From the IMG/VR virus record IMGVR_UViG_3300050015_000917, positions 1 through 64,000 of that record: DNA of 64,000 bases; one strand, 5' to 3'. The notes under the pieces were generated by a model. The model was not told where the DNA came from. It ran no database searches and saw only the letters and a list, made by a program, of their open reading frames with translations. The stretch's first letter is position 1. Each line of letters starts with the position of its first letter. The translations under genes and the position numbers were made by a program. This DNA comes from a virus. Positions 52,837-60,907 of this stretch are shown piece after piece.

Positions 52837-53201
52837 TACTCTTTATTTTCATCTTTTTCTTCTGCAATATCTACTGCTTTTACTTCTGTAATTTCAGCTT
52901 TTATAACTGTCTCTGTTACAGTTGCATCAGCATCTGCTATACTTTTGCTATTAATATCTCCAGATAATCTTCTTACCCCAAGTAATATTGTTGAAGCTAA
53001 AACCAATTTTAAAATTACTCCAAGATATTCTAGAGTATTCGGAACTTCGCAAAAATATCCTACTGTTCCTGCTATCATTCCAGCACCAGCAATTATTCCA
53101 AGTATTACCCCTATAAATCCAGATCCAGAAGTTTTTCCAGTTGCGTTATTAAATGTTTCTGAAAAAACAAATTTCGATCTGTCATATTTTATTACACTCA
53201 T
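52836..53201 (-). CDS. Small membrane protein with two transmembrane segments
   Basis: 121 residues. Two hydrophobic segments: ~28-50 (GFIGVILGIIAGAGMIAGTV) and ~58-76 (YLGVILKLVLASTILLG), then an acidic tail (AVDIAEEKDENKE). Size and topology would fit a holin or another phage membrane protein, but no lysis gene is adjacent. A long perfect hairpin lies upstream of the start. Confidence 0.5.
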   Translation of the reverse strand: MSVIKYDRSKFVFSETFNNATGKTSGSGFIGVILGIIAGAGMIAGTVGYFCEVPNTLEYLGVILKLVLASTILLGVRRLSGDINSKSIADADATVTETVIKAEITEVKAVDIAEEKDENKE

Positions 53202-53206
53202 AATTA

Positions 53207-53252
53207 TATTAATTTTAGTTGGATTATATTATTTATCCAACTAAAATTAATA
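53207..53252. promoter_or_regulatory. Perfect 18-bp hairpin before the small membrane-protein gene
   Basis: The arms TATTAATTTTAGTTGGAT (53207-53224) and its exact complement (53235-53252) flank a 10-base loop. It lies in the 5' leader of the minus-strand gene starting at 53201, six bases away, after the gene at 53265. Without a clear T-tract on the minus strand it may be a processing, stability or regulatory hairpin more than a terminator. Confidence 0.7.
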
Positions 53253-53264
53253 GGGCCCTGAAAA

Positions 53265-53474
53265 TTATCTTAAAATGTCAACAATATTTGTGACAACAAT
53301 TGAAGAAATGGTATAGTCTGTAACACTTCCTTCCATATGCTTAGCAATTTTTGCTTCAACATCAGTTGGGCTTATTGCTTCAACAATATAGGATTCGGAT
53401 CTTTTTTTAAGTCTTCCTTTTGCATCTTCAAAATCCTCTTTGATTTGGGCTTTGTAATAATTTTTTTCATCCAT
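53265..53474 (-). CDS. DUF4494-like small protein
   Basis: 69 residues (MDEKNYYKAQIKEDFEDAKG). The pattern YKAQIKEDFEDAKG ... ESYIVEAISPTDVEAKIAKH is that of DUF4494, a small family abundant in Bacteroidetes and their phages, of unknown function. It supports a Bacteroidetes host. It lies between a structured RNA candidate and the 18-bp hairpin. Confidence 0.6.
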   Translation of the reverse strand: MDEKNYYKAQIKEDFEDAKGRLKKRSESYIVEAISPTDVEAKIAKHMEGSVTDYTISSIVVTNIVDILR

Positions 53475-53500
53475 GTTTTTAAATATTTAAAGTTAATAAA

Positions 53501-53525
53501 TTTTAACAAAAAGGGCCGAAGCCCT
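53501..53525 (-). terminator. UUCG-loop rho-independent terminator
   Basis: On the minus strand AGGGC-TTCG-GCCCT forms a 5-bp stem with a UUCG tetraloop, followed by TTTTTG. It ends the untranslated segment that follows the gene at 53721. Confidence 0.85.
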
Positions 53526-53715
53526 ACCCTGTTTCAGCAACTGTTGACACGTTAGCGCTTTAGGATTTTTAAGCGTCTTTACCATAAGCATACCATCGGA
53601 GATTTATATTACGGTTTACTCTTTACTCTTTGCTTATCCGGCGGTATCCTTCTCATCCTTAGTCCGCATACCTACTAATGAAAATTAAGCCTTCGATTCT
53701 GAAACTTACAGACTA
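53526..53715 (-). ncRNA. Candidate structured non-coding RNA
   Basis: This ~190-base untranslated stretch can fold into a closed multi-branch structure. The outer helix is 53531-53537 with 53699-53705 (GTTTCAG/CTGAAAC). Inside it are a hairpin 53556-53560/53571-53575 (CGCTT/AAGCG), a helix 53584-53590/53631-53637 (ATAAGCA/TGCTTAT) and a hairpin 53641-53644/53664-53667. It ends in a UUCG terminator on the minus strand. No ORF of useful length and no tRNA or tmRNA signature is seen. Local base composition is less AT-rich than its surroundings. Family unknown. Confidence 0.5.
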
Positions 53716-53720
53716 GATTA

Positions 53721-54014
53721 TTAAAGTGATTTTGCCCGTATTTCTTCGGGTAAAATATTCTGTGCATCGAAAATACTAGGAACTTTTCCACAGTTTGTAC
53801 AAACAAAAACCGGCATAGGAATTGTTTCTTCTTTTCCACTTGGAGAAATTAGGGCAGAAAGAATTTTAAAGAAAATCTTTTCTTGAAAAAGCATTCCTCC
53901 GCATTCACATGTTATTGATTTAGAGTTTCTAATCATATCAGAAGTTACCTTCATCTGAATTCTGTCTTGTGCTGCTCCATCAAGTTGTGCAGCTCTTTGA
54001 TCTCTTATGTTCAT
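53721..54014 (-). CDS. Zinc-ribbon protein
   Basis: 97 residues with two Cys pairs, CECGG and CTNCGK, about 35 residues apart, as in a zinc ribbon. The linker includes FFKILSALISPSG. Small phage zinc-ribbon proteins of this type are common, but their role is unknown. It is followed directly by the structured RNA candidate. Confidence 0.55.
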   Translation of the reverse strand: MNIRDQRAAQLDGAAQDRIQMKVTSDMIRNSKSITCECGGMLFQEKIFFKILSALISPSGKEETIPMPVFVCTNCGKVPSIFDAQNILPEEIRAKSL

Positions 54015-54024
54015 ATTATTTAGT

Positions 54025-54402
54025 TTAATTTACAATTTTTTTATCTCTATCTTTATCTTTATATACTGAAACAATTGTTCCTAGAGGACCGGAAATTTCC
54101 AAATAAGAAACGTAATACTTATTTGGATCCATTTCAAAAATTTGAAAAGCTTCGGGAGATTGAATTTTAATATAACGTCCTCTTGTAATATACATATTCC
54201 ATCTTACCCCTAAGATTTCTTCTCTTGTAACCCTATGAGCTTCTTTAAGAAAATATGTTTTTAATCTTTCTTCAAAAATATTACTCTTGACAAGAAGAGG
54301 ACCAACTTCTCCAGTATCTATTGTAAATATGTAAAATTCAGAAAGTTTGCGAATATCTGTTATCTTAACTTCCTTATTTGTCCAATCCTTTATTATGTCC
54401 AT
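54025..54402 (-). CDS. Hypothetical protein
   Basis: 125 residues, mostly beta (EVKITDIRKLSEFYIFTIDT, RWNMYITRGRYIKIQSPEAF). No family recognised. It has an A/T-rich leader of 42 bases that contains AATATAAAAA on the minus strand. Confidence 0.4.
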   Translation of the reverse strand: MDIIKDWTNKEVKITDIRKLSEFYIFTIDTGEVGPLLVKSNIFEERLKTYFLKEAHRVTREEILGVRWNMYITRGRYIKIQSPEAFQIFEMDPNKYYVSYLEISGPLGTIVSVYKDKDRDKKIVN

Positions 54403-54444
54403 GATCCTAATTTTTATATTATATGTAAAATTTTTAACGAAGTT

Positions 54445-54999
54445 TTAAATCTGAGATGGTTCTTTTTCGAAAAAGTATTCGGATTTTAAAAATATTTGAG
54501 GGGGCTGTATTCCCAAAGATATTACTCCAATTGATTGAACTACTAAATAAAAAGTAATATACCAATCAGAAGAAATCATTGCATTAAAATCATCTGCAGC
54601 TTTTTTAACTAGAGAATCTTCAAGATAAATTATAGGTGAAGAATTATATTTCAACTTAAATATATCGTCTTGTGTTACTGGCAAAATGAATTCATGAGCT
54701 ACGATTTTGAAATAATCCGGATCATCTTTCTTGATAAATCTTACTTTTGATAAATCACTGATATTTTTTAAAATATTGATAGCTATAGGCAAAGTAGATG
54801 TTTCAACTTTACCCAAATCAATTTCTTGAACGCTATTAATTCTTAAAGGATCCCCTTTTATTGGAAGAGCTAGGGTATCTAATGTAGCATGATGGTGAGC
54901 ATATTGGCTTACCTTATCAATATACATCCGGCGAATTCCTAGTTGTTCTAGCATAGGACCCCATTTTGTGGTTATTTCAGCTTGAGTTAATTCTTTCAT
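54445..54999 (-). CDS. Hypothetical protein
   Basis: 184 residues. Contains RRMYIDKVSQYAHHHATLDT near the N-terminus and a C-terminal ISSDWYITFYLVVQSIGVIS segment. Not recognised. Lies three bases before its neighbour at 55003. Confidence 0.4.
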   Translation of the reverse strand: MKELTQAEITTKWGPMLEQLGIRRMYIDKVSQYAHHHATLDTLALPIKGDPLRINSVQEIDLGKVETSTLPIAINILKNISDLSKVRFIKKDDPDYFKIVAHEFILPVTQDDIFKLKYNSSPIIYLEDSLVKKAADDFNAMISSDWYITFYLVVQSIGVISLGIQPPQIFLKSEYFFEKEPSQI

Positions 55000-55002
55000 T
55001 TT

Positions 55003-55446
55003 TTAAAGTTTAAAATCCTCAATTCTTTTATATTCTAATTTAGTTAATTGTTCAAAGGAAAGACCAGGATCTCCAGAAGGTAAAGTAACAGGGAAATTTA
55101 TTTCTAGTAATCTCAAGTATATAGGTTCAAAAATAAGACATTCCTGTAATGAAGAATTCCAAATAAAAAAATAATCTCCTTGAAATTTTTGAATAGATTT
55201 TAAAGATATGTAATTTTTTTTCACATCAATTAAAATCCGATCATCAAGAATAAGATCTCCTAAAATTAAATCTACAGTTGCTAGAATGTTGCCATGCCAT
55301 TTAGCAACTATCCAAAGAACAGGAGAGATAACATTTTCACATTTATATCCTTTTTCTTCAAAATACTTTTTTGTATGATCAGTAGCTTCCATTCCTCTTT
55401 GCAACCGATCTTCAAAAGACATAATAGAATTTTTATTTGCTTCCAT
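55003..55446 (-). CDS. Possible PD-(D/E)xK-fold nuclease-like protein
   Basis: 147 residues. The segment ATVDLILGDLILDDRILIDV followed by KKNYISLKSIQKFQGDYFFI resembles a PD-(D/E)xK core (D ... IDVKK). The resemblance is weak, and active-site residues cannot be fully assigned. It overlaps the asparagine synthetase gene by 14 bases. Confidence 0.35.
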   Translation of the reverse strand: MEANKNSIMSFEDRLQRGMEATDHTKKYFEEKGYKCENVISPVLWIVAKWHGNILATVDLILGDLILDDRILIDVKKNYISLKSIQKFQGDYFFIWNSSLQECLIFEPIYLRLLEINFPVTLPSGDPGLSFEQLTKLEYKRIEDFKL

Positions 55447-56791
55447 TTATTTTTTTCCAATTAATATAATTTTCGATTAATTCTCTTCTATATTTTGTTT
55501 CATTTTCTCGTATCTGACTGATTTTTAAAGGATTTTTCTTTCTTTCAATTATTTCATCCGGAATTAATCCTTTGAATTCATCTTTAAGAATCTTTTTATG
55601 AGTTCTTTCCGAATAGGGCAATTGTAAAGCTGCTCTTACAACATCGTGTCCTAAAAATGGATTCCTGCATTCAATTGTAAAATTCATACTCATACGATCG
55701 ATTCTAATCATATGATAGAAAGGAAGTTCTTGGAATACATCACTCTTTTGAGAATCATATTCACTTATTCTTCTATATCCCCCAAAGAGCTCATCTGCTC
55801 CATCGCCAGTTAAAACAATTTTATCTTTAATGTCTTTGAAAAGATAATATTGAGGAATTACTGATCCAAGGTCGATCATCGAATCATTTATATCATAAAT
55901 TCTCATTTTTTCAACTAATGAAAGTTCTTCGGGTTTAACATCAAGATAATTTATATCTAACCCCCATTTATTCTGGATTGATTGAACAAACACTCCGTCT
56001 TCAGCATTATTGATAGAATAGATATTGACATCTGCTCCAAATTTCTTTAAGAAATAAAGAATAATCATACTATCTAATCCTGCTGAAAATAATGTAGATA
56101 CTTTATATTTTTTAGTAAGTAATCTTCTTTGAACAGATTTTTCAATAAGATCATGAATGGAATCAAGAGGTACATTGCTATTCCAATCAAAATAATTTTC
56201 GATAATTCGAGGTGCTATATTTCTTCCTTTTTCCCAAATATAAATGCTGTTAGGCATTATTCTCTGAACATCTTCATAAAGAGTTCTATTATCTGTATTG
56301 TATCCCCATTTATTGACGATGCTTATGAAAATGGGATCAATGATTTTGGAATTGCTTAATCCCTTAACTTCGCTGGATACTTCTCCAGTTATCTTATTAA
56401 TATAAAGCTGTTTTTTACCAAGAGGATCTGTAAAGATAATAACTTTATTTTTTCTAACGATAACGATACTCCAGAATCCATCCCATTTGTTTATTTCTTT
56501 GAGCTTCTTTTCTATTGGTTCGTCATTATCGAAAAAATCTTGAAGATATTGGGAATCATTTTCCCATTCCTCTCCAGTGATTTCATTACAGTTAAAAATC
56601 TCCCCATTAAAAAGAAGAAATCCATCATGCAAATTAATTGGTTGAAACCATTTATCTTCTTTGAGAGTTTGAATAGGAAGTCTATGATGACCATAAACCC
56701 ATCCATCTTTTTCTATAGATGTAAATTGTATTCCTCGATGCTTTATCGAATCAATTTTGTTTCTGTCCGGACTTATAATAATCCCACACAT
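55433..56791 (-). CDS. asnB: Asparagine synthetase (glutamine-hydrolysing), AsnB-like
   Basis: 452 residues from the ATG at 56791. This start was chosen over one 45 bases upstream because it gives MCGI, placing the catalytic Cys at position 2 as required for class II glutamine amidotransferases. The N-terminal domain has YGHHRLPIQ and LFNGEIFN. The synthetase domain has STLFSAGLDS (variant PPi loop, SGGxDS) and LTGDGADELFGGY. It is shorter than E. coli AsnB (554). The enzyme makes asparagine from aspartate, glutamine and ATP. It may supply Asn, which is abundant in this phage's fibres, or act on another substrate, as AsnB-like proteins sometimes do. Confidence 0.85.
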   Translation of the reverse strand: MCGIIISPDRNKIDSIKHRGIQFTSIEKDGWVYGHHRLPIQTLKEDKWFQPINLHDGFLLFNGEIFNCNEITGEEWENDSQYLQDFFDNDEPIEKKLKEINKWDGFWSIVIVRKNKVIIFTDPLGKKQLYINKITGEVSSEVKGLSNSKIIDPIFISIVNKWGYNTDNRTLYEDVQRIMPNSIYIWEKGRNIAPRIIENYFDWNSNVPLDSIHDLIEKSVQRRLLTKKYKVSTLFSAGLDSMIILYFLKKFGADVNIYSINNAEDGVFVQSIQNKWGLDINYLDVKPEELSLVEKMRIYDINDSMIDLGSVIPQYYLFKDIKDKIVLTGDGADELFGGYRRISEYDSQKSDVFQELPFYHMIRIDRMSMNFTIECRNPFLGHDVVRAALQLPYSERTHKKILKDEFKGLIPDEIIERKKNPLKISQIRENETKYRRELIENYINWKKINGSK

Positions 56792-56792
56792 A

Positions 56793-57125
56793 TTATAAAA
56801 GTTGTTTATATATTTCTTTTTCCGTAAAAAACTCAAATTCCGAATCTACATTTCTTGTGTCAATTCTCGTATATTGTTCTGTATATTTTAAAAACGATAA
56901 GAAAGCAGAAATATTACTATCTTTTATCTTATAATCATCTTCTTTATAAGTTTCGGTATTCCAAATACACATTGTATTTTCTGTTCCTCTGAAGAAATTA
57001 GTCCATAACATTTTATCCATCTCAAATAAAAATAAATGGAATGCAACAGGTTTAGCCCAAATTCCTTGTTTGAGTTCCCTGTATCCCATTTTCAGAAGAG
57101 ATTGTTCAATCCTTTCTTTTTCCAT
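56793..57125 (-). CDS. Hypothetical protein
   Basis: 110 residues (MEKERIEQSLLKMGYRELKQ). Acidic and aromatic, no motif recognised. It ends one base before the asparagine synthetase start, supporting that start choice and suggesting co-translation. Confidence 0.4.
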   Translation of the reverse strand: MEKERIEQSLLKMGYRELKQGIWAKPVAFHLFLFEMDKMLWTNFFRGTENTMCIWNTETYKEDDYKIKDSNISAFLSFLKYTEQYTRIDTRNVDSEFEFFTEKEIYKQLL

Positions 57126-57136
57126 TTTGATTTATT

Positions 57137-58264
57137 TTAATAATTCCACTTTTTGGTTTTTTTTAAAAATTCCATAAAATCCTTTATGGCTTCATTATAA
57201 CCCTCCCTTAATCCTGCTTGATATCCAAGATCATGTAATTCGGCAATCGGAACTGATTTTTTTATAGGATTAATTTTTTTATCTAAAGGATTAATTTCTC
57301 TTATAACCTTGGGATATTCAACAGGATATCCAGGATCTAAAAAATTTCCTCTCTTTCTTAAAACGATTCCTGCTTGATAAAGAGGAATCTGAATCCCGGG
57401 AAATCTCTTAAGATAAGTATTAATGAACATAGTTGTGGGAATATGCTTATGAAGAAAGAATCCATATGGAACCATATCCGGATTATTTTCTATAACAATA
57501 TCTATAATTTCTTTATGTAAAAGATAGGGTTCTTTATTCTGAACAAGATCTTTTATAATGATAACAAAATATCCACCAGGTTTAAGAAATCTAATGGCTT
57601 TTGTATACATAGTTTTCACAAGATCATGATAGGCATTTCCCTTGGTCAAGCCTATATTATCTTCATGCATGTAATCAAAACTCTTATCTACTTTTGTGGC
57701 AAGATTTTTTCTTTCTGGTGCATCAGAGCTTTTACCTGAAATTTTCGGATAAGGAGTTCCATTAATGATAAGATCTAAGAAAGGTTCTTTGAATCCCCAT
57801 TCCTTGAAATATTCATCAAGTTTCGTAGCATCTCCTTGACGAAAATAAGAGGTTACCCCAGGTGGAACACGATTTAAATTCCATTGATTATCAATATTCT
57901 TTTGAGCAACCTCAGGATATTCAAGTTCTATTCCAATTCCATTTCTTCCATTAAGAATAGCTTCAATAATAGCTGTTCCAGTCCCTACGGTTGGATCAAA
58001 AACAAATCCCCCTTTTGGGCAAAGATTCTGAACAGCCCATTTATATCCAATAATATGACCAGCATCTAAATGATCCCCAGCTTGATCAATATAATATCCT
58101 CTACGAATACGGTTGCTATAATATTTGTCATTTTCAACATTATAAATCTCTCCCATAAAATTTTGGCAATATGGACAAGTACAATGATAATCGCTTGGAA
58201 TATTAGGTCTTGATTGAACTATATGATCAATCGGAATTAAATTTAAATGTTTTGGTTCAGCCAT
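57137..58264 (-). CDS. DNA methyltransferase (N6-adenine/N4-cytosine type)
   Basis: 375 residues. The N-terminus contains a CxxC pair (CTCPYCQNF). The AdoMet-binding motif is FDPTVGTGTAIIEAI with a following acidic residue in GIGIELEYPE. Catalytic motif IV appears as NGTPYP, a variant of the usual (D/N/S)PPY. KPGGYFVIIIKDL is the following strand. It is of the DNA MTase class seen in many phages, and may protect phage DNA or modify it epigenetically. No restriction enzyme is adjacent. Specificity cannot be read from sequence. Confidence 0.75.
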   Translation of the reverse strand: MAEPKHLNLIPIDHIVQSRPNIPSDYHCTCPYCQNFMGEIYNVENDKYYSNRIRRGYYIDQAGDHLDAGHIIGYKWAVQNLCPKGGFVFDPTVGTGTAIIEAILNGRNGIGIELEYPEVAQKNIDNQWNLNRVPPGVTSYFRQGDATKLDEYFKEWGFKEPFLDLIINGTPYPKISGKSSDAPERKNLATKVDKSFDYMHEDNIGLTKGNAYHDLVKTMYTKAIRFLKPGGYFVIIIKDLVQNKEPYLLHKEIIDIVIENNPDMVPYGFFLHKHIPTTMFINTYLKRFPGIQIPLYQAGIVLRKRGNFLDPGYPVEYPKVIREINPLDKKINPIKKSVPIAELHDLGYQAGLREGYNEAIKDFMEFLKKTKKWNY

Positions 58265-58274
58265 TATTTAGTTA

Positions 58275-58958
58275 TTAATTGTACATAAATCCTGTTATAG
58301 ACGTACCATATAAAGGTTGTAAATTCATCATATTATAAACCTCTATATAATCAACCATTGTCCAGGTTTCTCTTTTTCCATCAAATTTGAAATCTTTCTG
58401 ATCATGTATTCCCGAAAGAGGAACTGAACTACCAGTATAAATAAGACGAATTTTTTGCTCGGGATTTTTCCAAACTTCTACAGTTCCGTTTTTCATAATT
58501 TTTAAGTCAAATCCTGGACCTGTTCCTTTTACAACATTGATTTTAGCTAAAGAAGTAATACTAGAATACCCTATTTTATTAGAATTATATGCTGTATCAC
58601 GAGCTTCTACTGGTCTTCGACTTGCAGGTTGTTTTTCAATAGGAATTCTGCTAAATGCGACTTCAATAGCTTCTTCATCATCTCCTACAGAATTCATTGA
58701 TGCCATTATTCGAATATTTCGAATATCATTTTCCCCACTTAAATCGCAAGCTCTTGTAAAAAATACTCCTGCAATAGGAGAATAAAGACTCTTATAAACT
58801 TCTATGGATGCATATCCTCGAGCTAAAGCTTTACCTGGTTCTTCTATTTCGCCGGCCATTCGAACAGCTAATTTAAAAGCTTCATAAAGATCCCCATCGG
58901 ATTTTTTCTGAATATCCAGGATTCTCATTAAATCCTTTGTTCCGTATTGTGCTGTCAT
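58275..58958 (-). CDS. Hypothetical protein, paralogue of 34905-35723 without tag
   Basis: 227 residues. It aligns with the protein at 34905-35723: KDLMRILDIQKKSDG, IEEPGKALARGYASIEVY, FFTRACDLSGENDIR and the C-terminal TWTMVDYIEV ... LYGTSITGFMYN. It begins MTAQYGTKDL, lacking the MRAKFVLLNEG leader of its paralogue and the middle insertion with tag-like residues. Function unknown. It overlaps the HicB-like gene by four bases. Confidence 0.5.
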   Translation of the reverse strand: MTAQYGTKDLMRILDIQKKSDGDLYEAFKLAVRMAGEIEEPGKALARGYASIEVYKSLYSPIAGVFFTRACDLSGENDIRNIRIMASMNSVGDDEEAIEVAFSRIPIEKQPASRRPVEARDTAYNSNKIGYSSITSLAKINVVKGTGPGFDLKIMKNGTVEVWKNPEQKIRLIYTGSSVPLSGIHDQKDFKFDGKRETWTMVDYIEVYNMMNLQPLYGTSITGFMYN

Positions 58959-59212
58959 TTTGGCAAAATTTTCTTTATATTTAATTTTATGTTATCTGTT
59001 ATTAGGGTTGTATTAAAAGTATCCAAAAGATTAATTATTGCTGTTTCTTTTGTTTCTCCCTGGCTAATAATTCCATAATCTGGTTTAAAAAAAGCAGTAT
59101 ATCCACCGAGAGTTATATCTTCTACCAAAATAATTTTCCCAAGTTTTACCTCAAAGGCCTTTTGCTCTCGAGTTTCCCCTTTTTCAAAATTTTCATATTT
59201 AACTCTACTCAT
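58955..59212 (-). CDS. HicB-like protein with degenerate tag-like N-terminus
   Basis: 85 residues. Residues ~28-70 (IILVEDITLGGYTAFFKPDY, GIISQGETKETAIINLLDTF) match the HicB antitoxin-like fold (Y-x-A-x-x-P ... S-x-G-x-T-x-x-E-A). No HicA toxin gene is adjacent. The N-terminus, VKYENFEKGETREQKAFEVK, looks like a worn version of the shared tag (NFERG ... AM-x-I-G). Possible orphan antitoxin or RNA-binding protein. Confidence 0.5.
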   Translation of the reverse strand: MSRVKYENFEKGETREQKAFEVKLGKIILVEDITLGGYTAFFKPDYGIISQGETKETAIINLLDTFNTTLITDNIKLNIKKILPK

Positions 59213-59213
59213 A

Positions 59214-59972
59214 TTAAAAAGTATCGAATTTTTGTATATCTGAGTCTAACATTAGTTTTTCACCATCCCAGCAATGGAGACTTCCAAGCCAGCAAAAGAA
59301 TTCCCCCATTTTAAGCTCTTTATCAACCTGATCCCTAACATATTGGCCAAGTCTAATACTCATATACATATCATTTTTAAAATGACGACGAATATCGCAA
59401 CTTCGAATAAGATAAGTCATATTCAATTTTCCTCGTCGTATTAAAAAATGATAACCAATTGTACAGGGTAGGCGAACCCCATTTTCTGCAGAATCTTGAG
59501 GATGCCAAATAGCATAAAAAGCCTGTCTCCCCCCTGGATCATTTTTTAATCTTGTAATTAAATCATTAAAATCCCCAAAGTTATATCCCATTTTGCCAGT
59601 TCCTTTGAGAGTTTTATCTGGCCAAAATCTTTCTTGATAAGTATGAGAGAAAAAGTGTTCCCCTTCAGCTCGGAAAACCCCATCATGTTTTTCTGGAGTA
59701 TAATAAGGCCAATTTAGATATTCAACTCCAGGATTTGTTGGTTCCCCAGCAATCCTTTCTTGAAAATGATCTTCAGACCAAGGATAATCGCATTTTGTTT
59801 CTCTTTTGAGTTCATCCTGGCTTTCTGGCATTTTAGTAATTTTGAAATTATAATTAATGATTTCAAAAAGAGCGTCAGGAGGAGTGGTAGCTTGCCATTT
59901 TTCTGAAGTTACAATTTCTCCTTTGCTTTTTAAGGTCTCGAAAGCTTTTCTTAATTCATCACGTGTATTCAT
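59214..59972 (-). CDS. Thymidylate synthase / dCMP-dUMP hydroxymethylase family enzyme
   Basis: 252 residues. Family motifs: RLPCTIGYHFLIRRGKLNMT with the catalytic Cys, then YLIRSCDIRRHFKNDMYMSI, corresponding to the R-S-x-D ... N region of ThyA, plus a C-terminal GSLHCWDGEKLML. The sequence is quite divergent from ThyA, so substrate (dUMP or dCMP) and product (dTMP or a 5-hydroxymethyl nucleotide) cannot be told. It lies two bases from the kinase/UDG-like fusion gene, suggesting a joint role in pyrimidine or modified-base metabolism. Confidence 0.7.
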   Translation of the reverse strand: MNTRDELRKAFETLKSKGEIVTSEKWQATTPPDALFEIINYNFKITKMPESQDELKRETKCDYPWSEDHFQERIAGEPTNPGVEYLNWPYYTPEKHDGVFRAEGEHFFSHTYQERFWPDKTLKGTGKMGYNFGDFNDLITRLKNDPGGRQAFYAIWHPQDSAENGVRLPCTIGYHFLIRRGKLNMTYLIRSCDIRRHFKNDMYMSIRLGQYVRDQVDKELKMGEFFCWLGSLHCWDGEKLMLDSDIQKFDTF

Positions 59973-59974
59973 TC

Positions 59975-60907
59975 TTATTTTATTTCTTTTATTGGATAAT
60001 CCATAATTTCTTTTAATTGCTGAATATATTCATTATATTGAACTTTCTTAAAGCGTTTTATATAAGCAGGATGATAAATAGTTTCTCCAAAGCCAACTTG
60101 TTCTCGAACCTCTTTCCCCAAACAAATAACTTTTCGAGGTTTAATTATTTCATATTCTTCTTTTAGTGCTTTGGCATTTAATTCTCTGTTGCCTTCACAT
60201 TTATTCCAATTTGTAAAATATGGCATTTGCTTAGTAGGATAAACCCCGGCATCAAATAAGCAATGATGAAAAAATTCTGAAGATCCAGTATTACTTGAGA
60301 ATGCACGAACAAATCCTTTACCAATTGAATAATTACTTGGCATATCCCCAATAAACATAATGCATCCTTCTTCGTAATAATTTCCTGTAGAAAGAAATTT
60401 TTGAAGTCTGACAGCTTTTTCCTGTCTCATTCGATGAATATCTTCTATGACTTTAAGTATAGTATCAATATTATTTTGCTTATAGTCATAAGTAAAAACC
60501 GGAACATAAGTATCTTCCATGACAGCATCATAGAAATGGATCATTTGATCAATTTCTTCAATTTTCACATAATCATCCCCACGAACATGGATATTTTTTA
60601 ATATGGTTTCTTTGGTAGGGCGAAGGTAGAGAATAACTGGAGCAAATGGCATTAAACCTGCTTCAATAAGATATTGATGCCAAGGTTGCATTTGATCCCT
60701 TCCTTCTTTAAATTGAGGGTATACGAGCTCGCTCGTGTAATATCTTTCAAGATAAAAAGGAGCATAATGAGCTGGGGAATGAAGATAATAACTAAGCTGA
60801 TTTTGTTTAGGATAAAATGGTTTAACCACCGGAATTTGAGAATGGGACTTAATATATTCTACCAAGAAACTTTTACCTCCTCCATCTGGTCCGTCAATGC
60901 AAATCAT
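59975..60907 (-). CDS. Thymidylate-kinase-like / uracil-DNA-glycosylase-like fusion
   Basis: 310 residues, two domains. Residues 1-155 are a dNMP/thymidylate kinase-like P-loop domain: CIDGPDGGGKSFLVEYI (Walker A), APVILYLRPTKETILKNIHV (lid-like region with Arg), then MIHFYDAVMED. Residues ~178-300 are a family-4 UDG-like domain: CIMFIGDMPSNYSIGKGFVR, AFSS, then TNWNKCEGNRELNAKALKEE, PRKVICLGKEV and TIYHPAYIKRF. The motif order matches UDG superfamily members. Such a fusion beside a thymidylate-synthase-type gene suggests base modification or control of dUTP/dTTP-related nucleotides. Activity of either domain is unproven. Confidence 0.65.
   Translation of the reverse strand: MICIDGPDGGGKSFLVEYIKSHSQIPVVKPFYPKQNQLSYYLHSPAHYAPFYLERYYTSELVYPQFKEGRDQMQPWHQYLIEAGLMPFAPVILYLRPTKETILKNIHVRGDDYVKIEEIDQMIHFYDAVMEDTYVPVFTYDYKQNNIDTILKVIEDIHRMRQEKAVRLQKFLSTGNYYEEGCIMFIGDMPSNYSIGKGFVRAFSSNTGSSEFFHHCLFDAGVYPTKQMPYFTNWNKCEGNRELNAKALKEEYEIIKPRKVICLGKEVREQVGFGETIYHPAYIKRFKKVQYNEYIQQLKEIMDYPIKEIK

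Noticed and set aside
52828-53244. Plus-strand open frame opposite the small membrane protein
   Set aside because: It is the complement of a hydrophobic coding region and crosses the 18-bp hairpin; the minus-strand gene fits the operon.
53252-53259. AGGGCCCT palindrome as a terminator or operator
   Set aside because: Too short, with no T-tract or loop, next to the much stronger 18-bp hairpin.
53676-53715. T-loop-like TTCGATTC on the plus strand suggesting a tRNA
   Set aside because: The bases on both sides do not pair into a T-stem and no acceptor or anticodon arm fits.
56792-56836. Upstream start for the asparagine synthetase
   Set aside because: It would bury the catalytic Cys inside the chain and overlap the preceding gene; the MCGI start fits the family.
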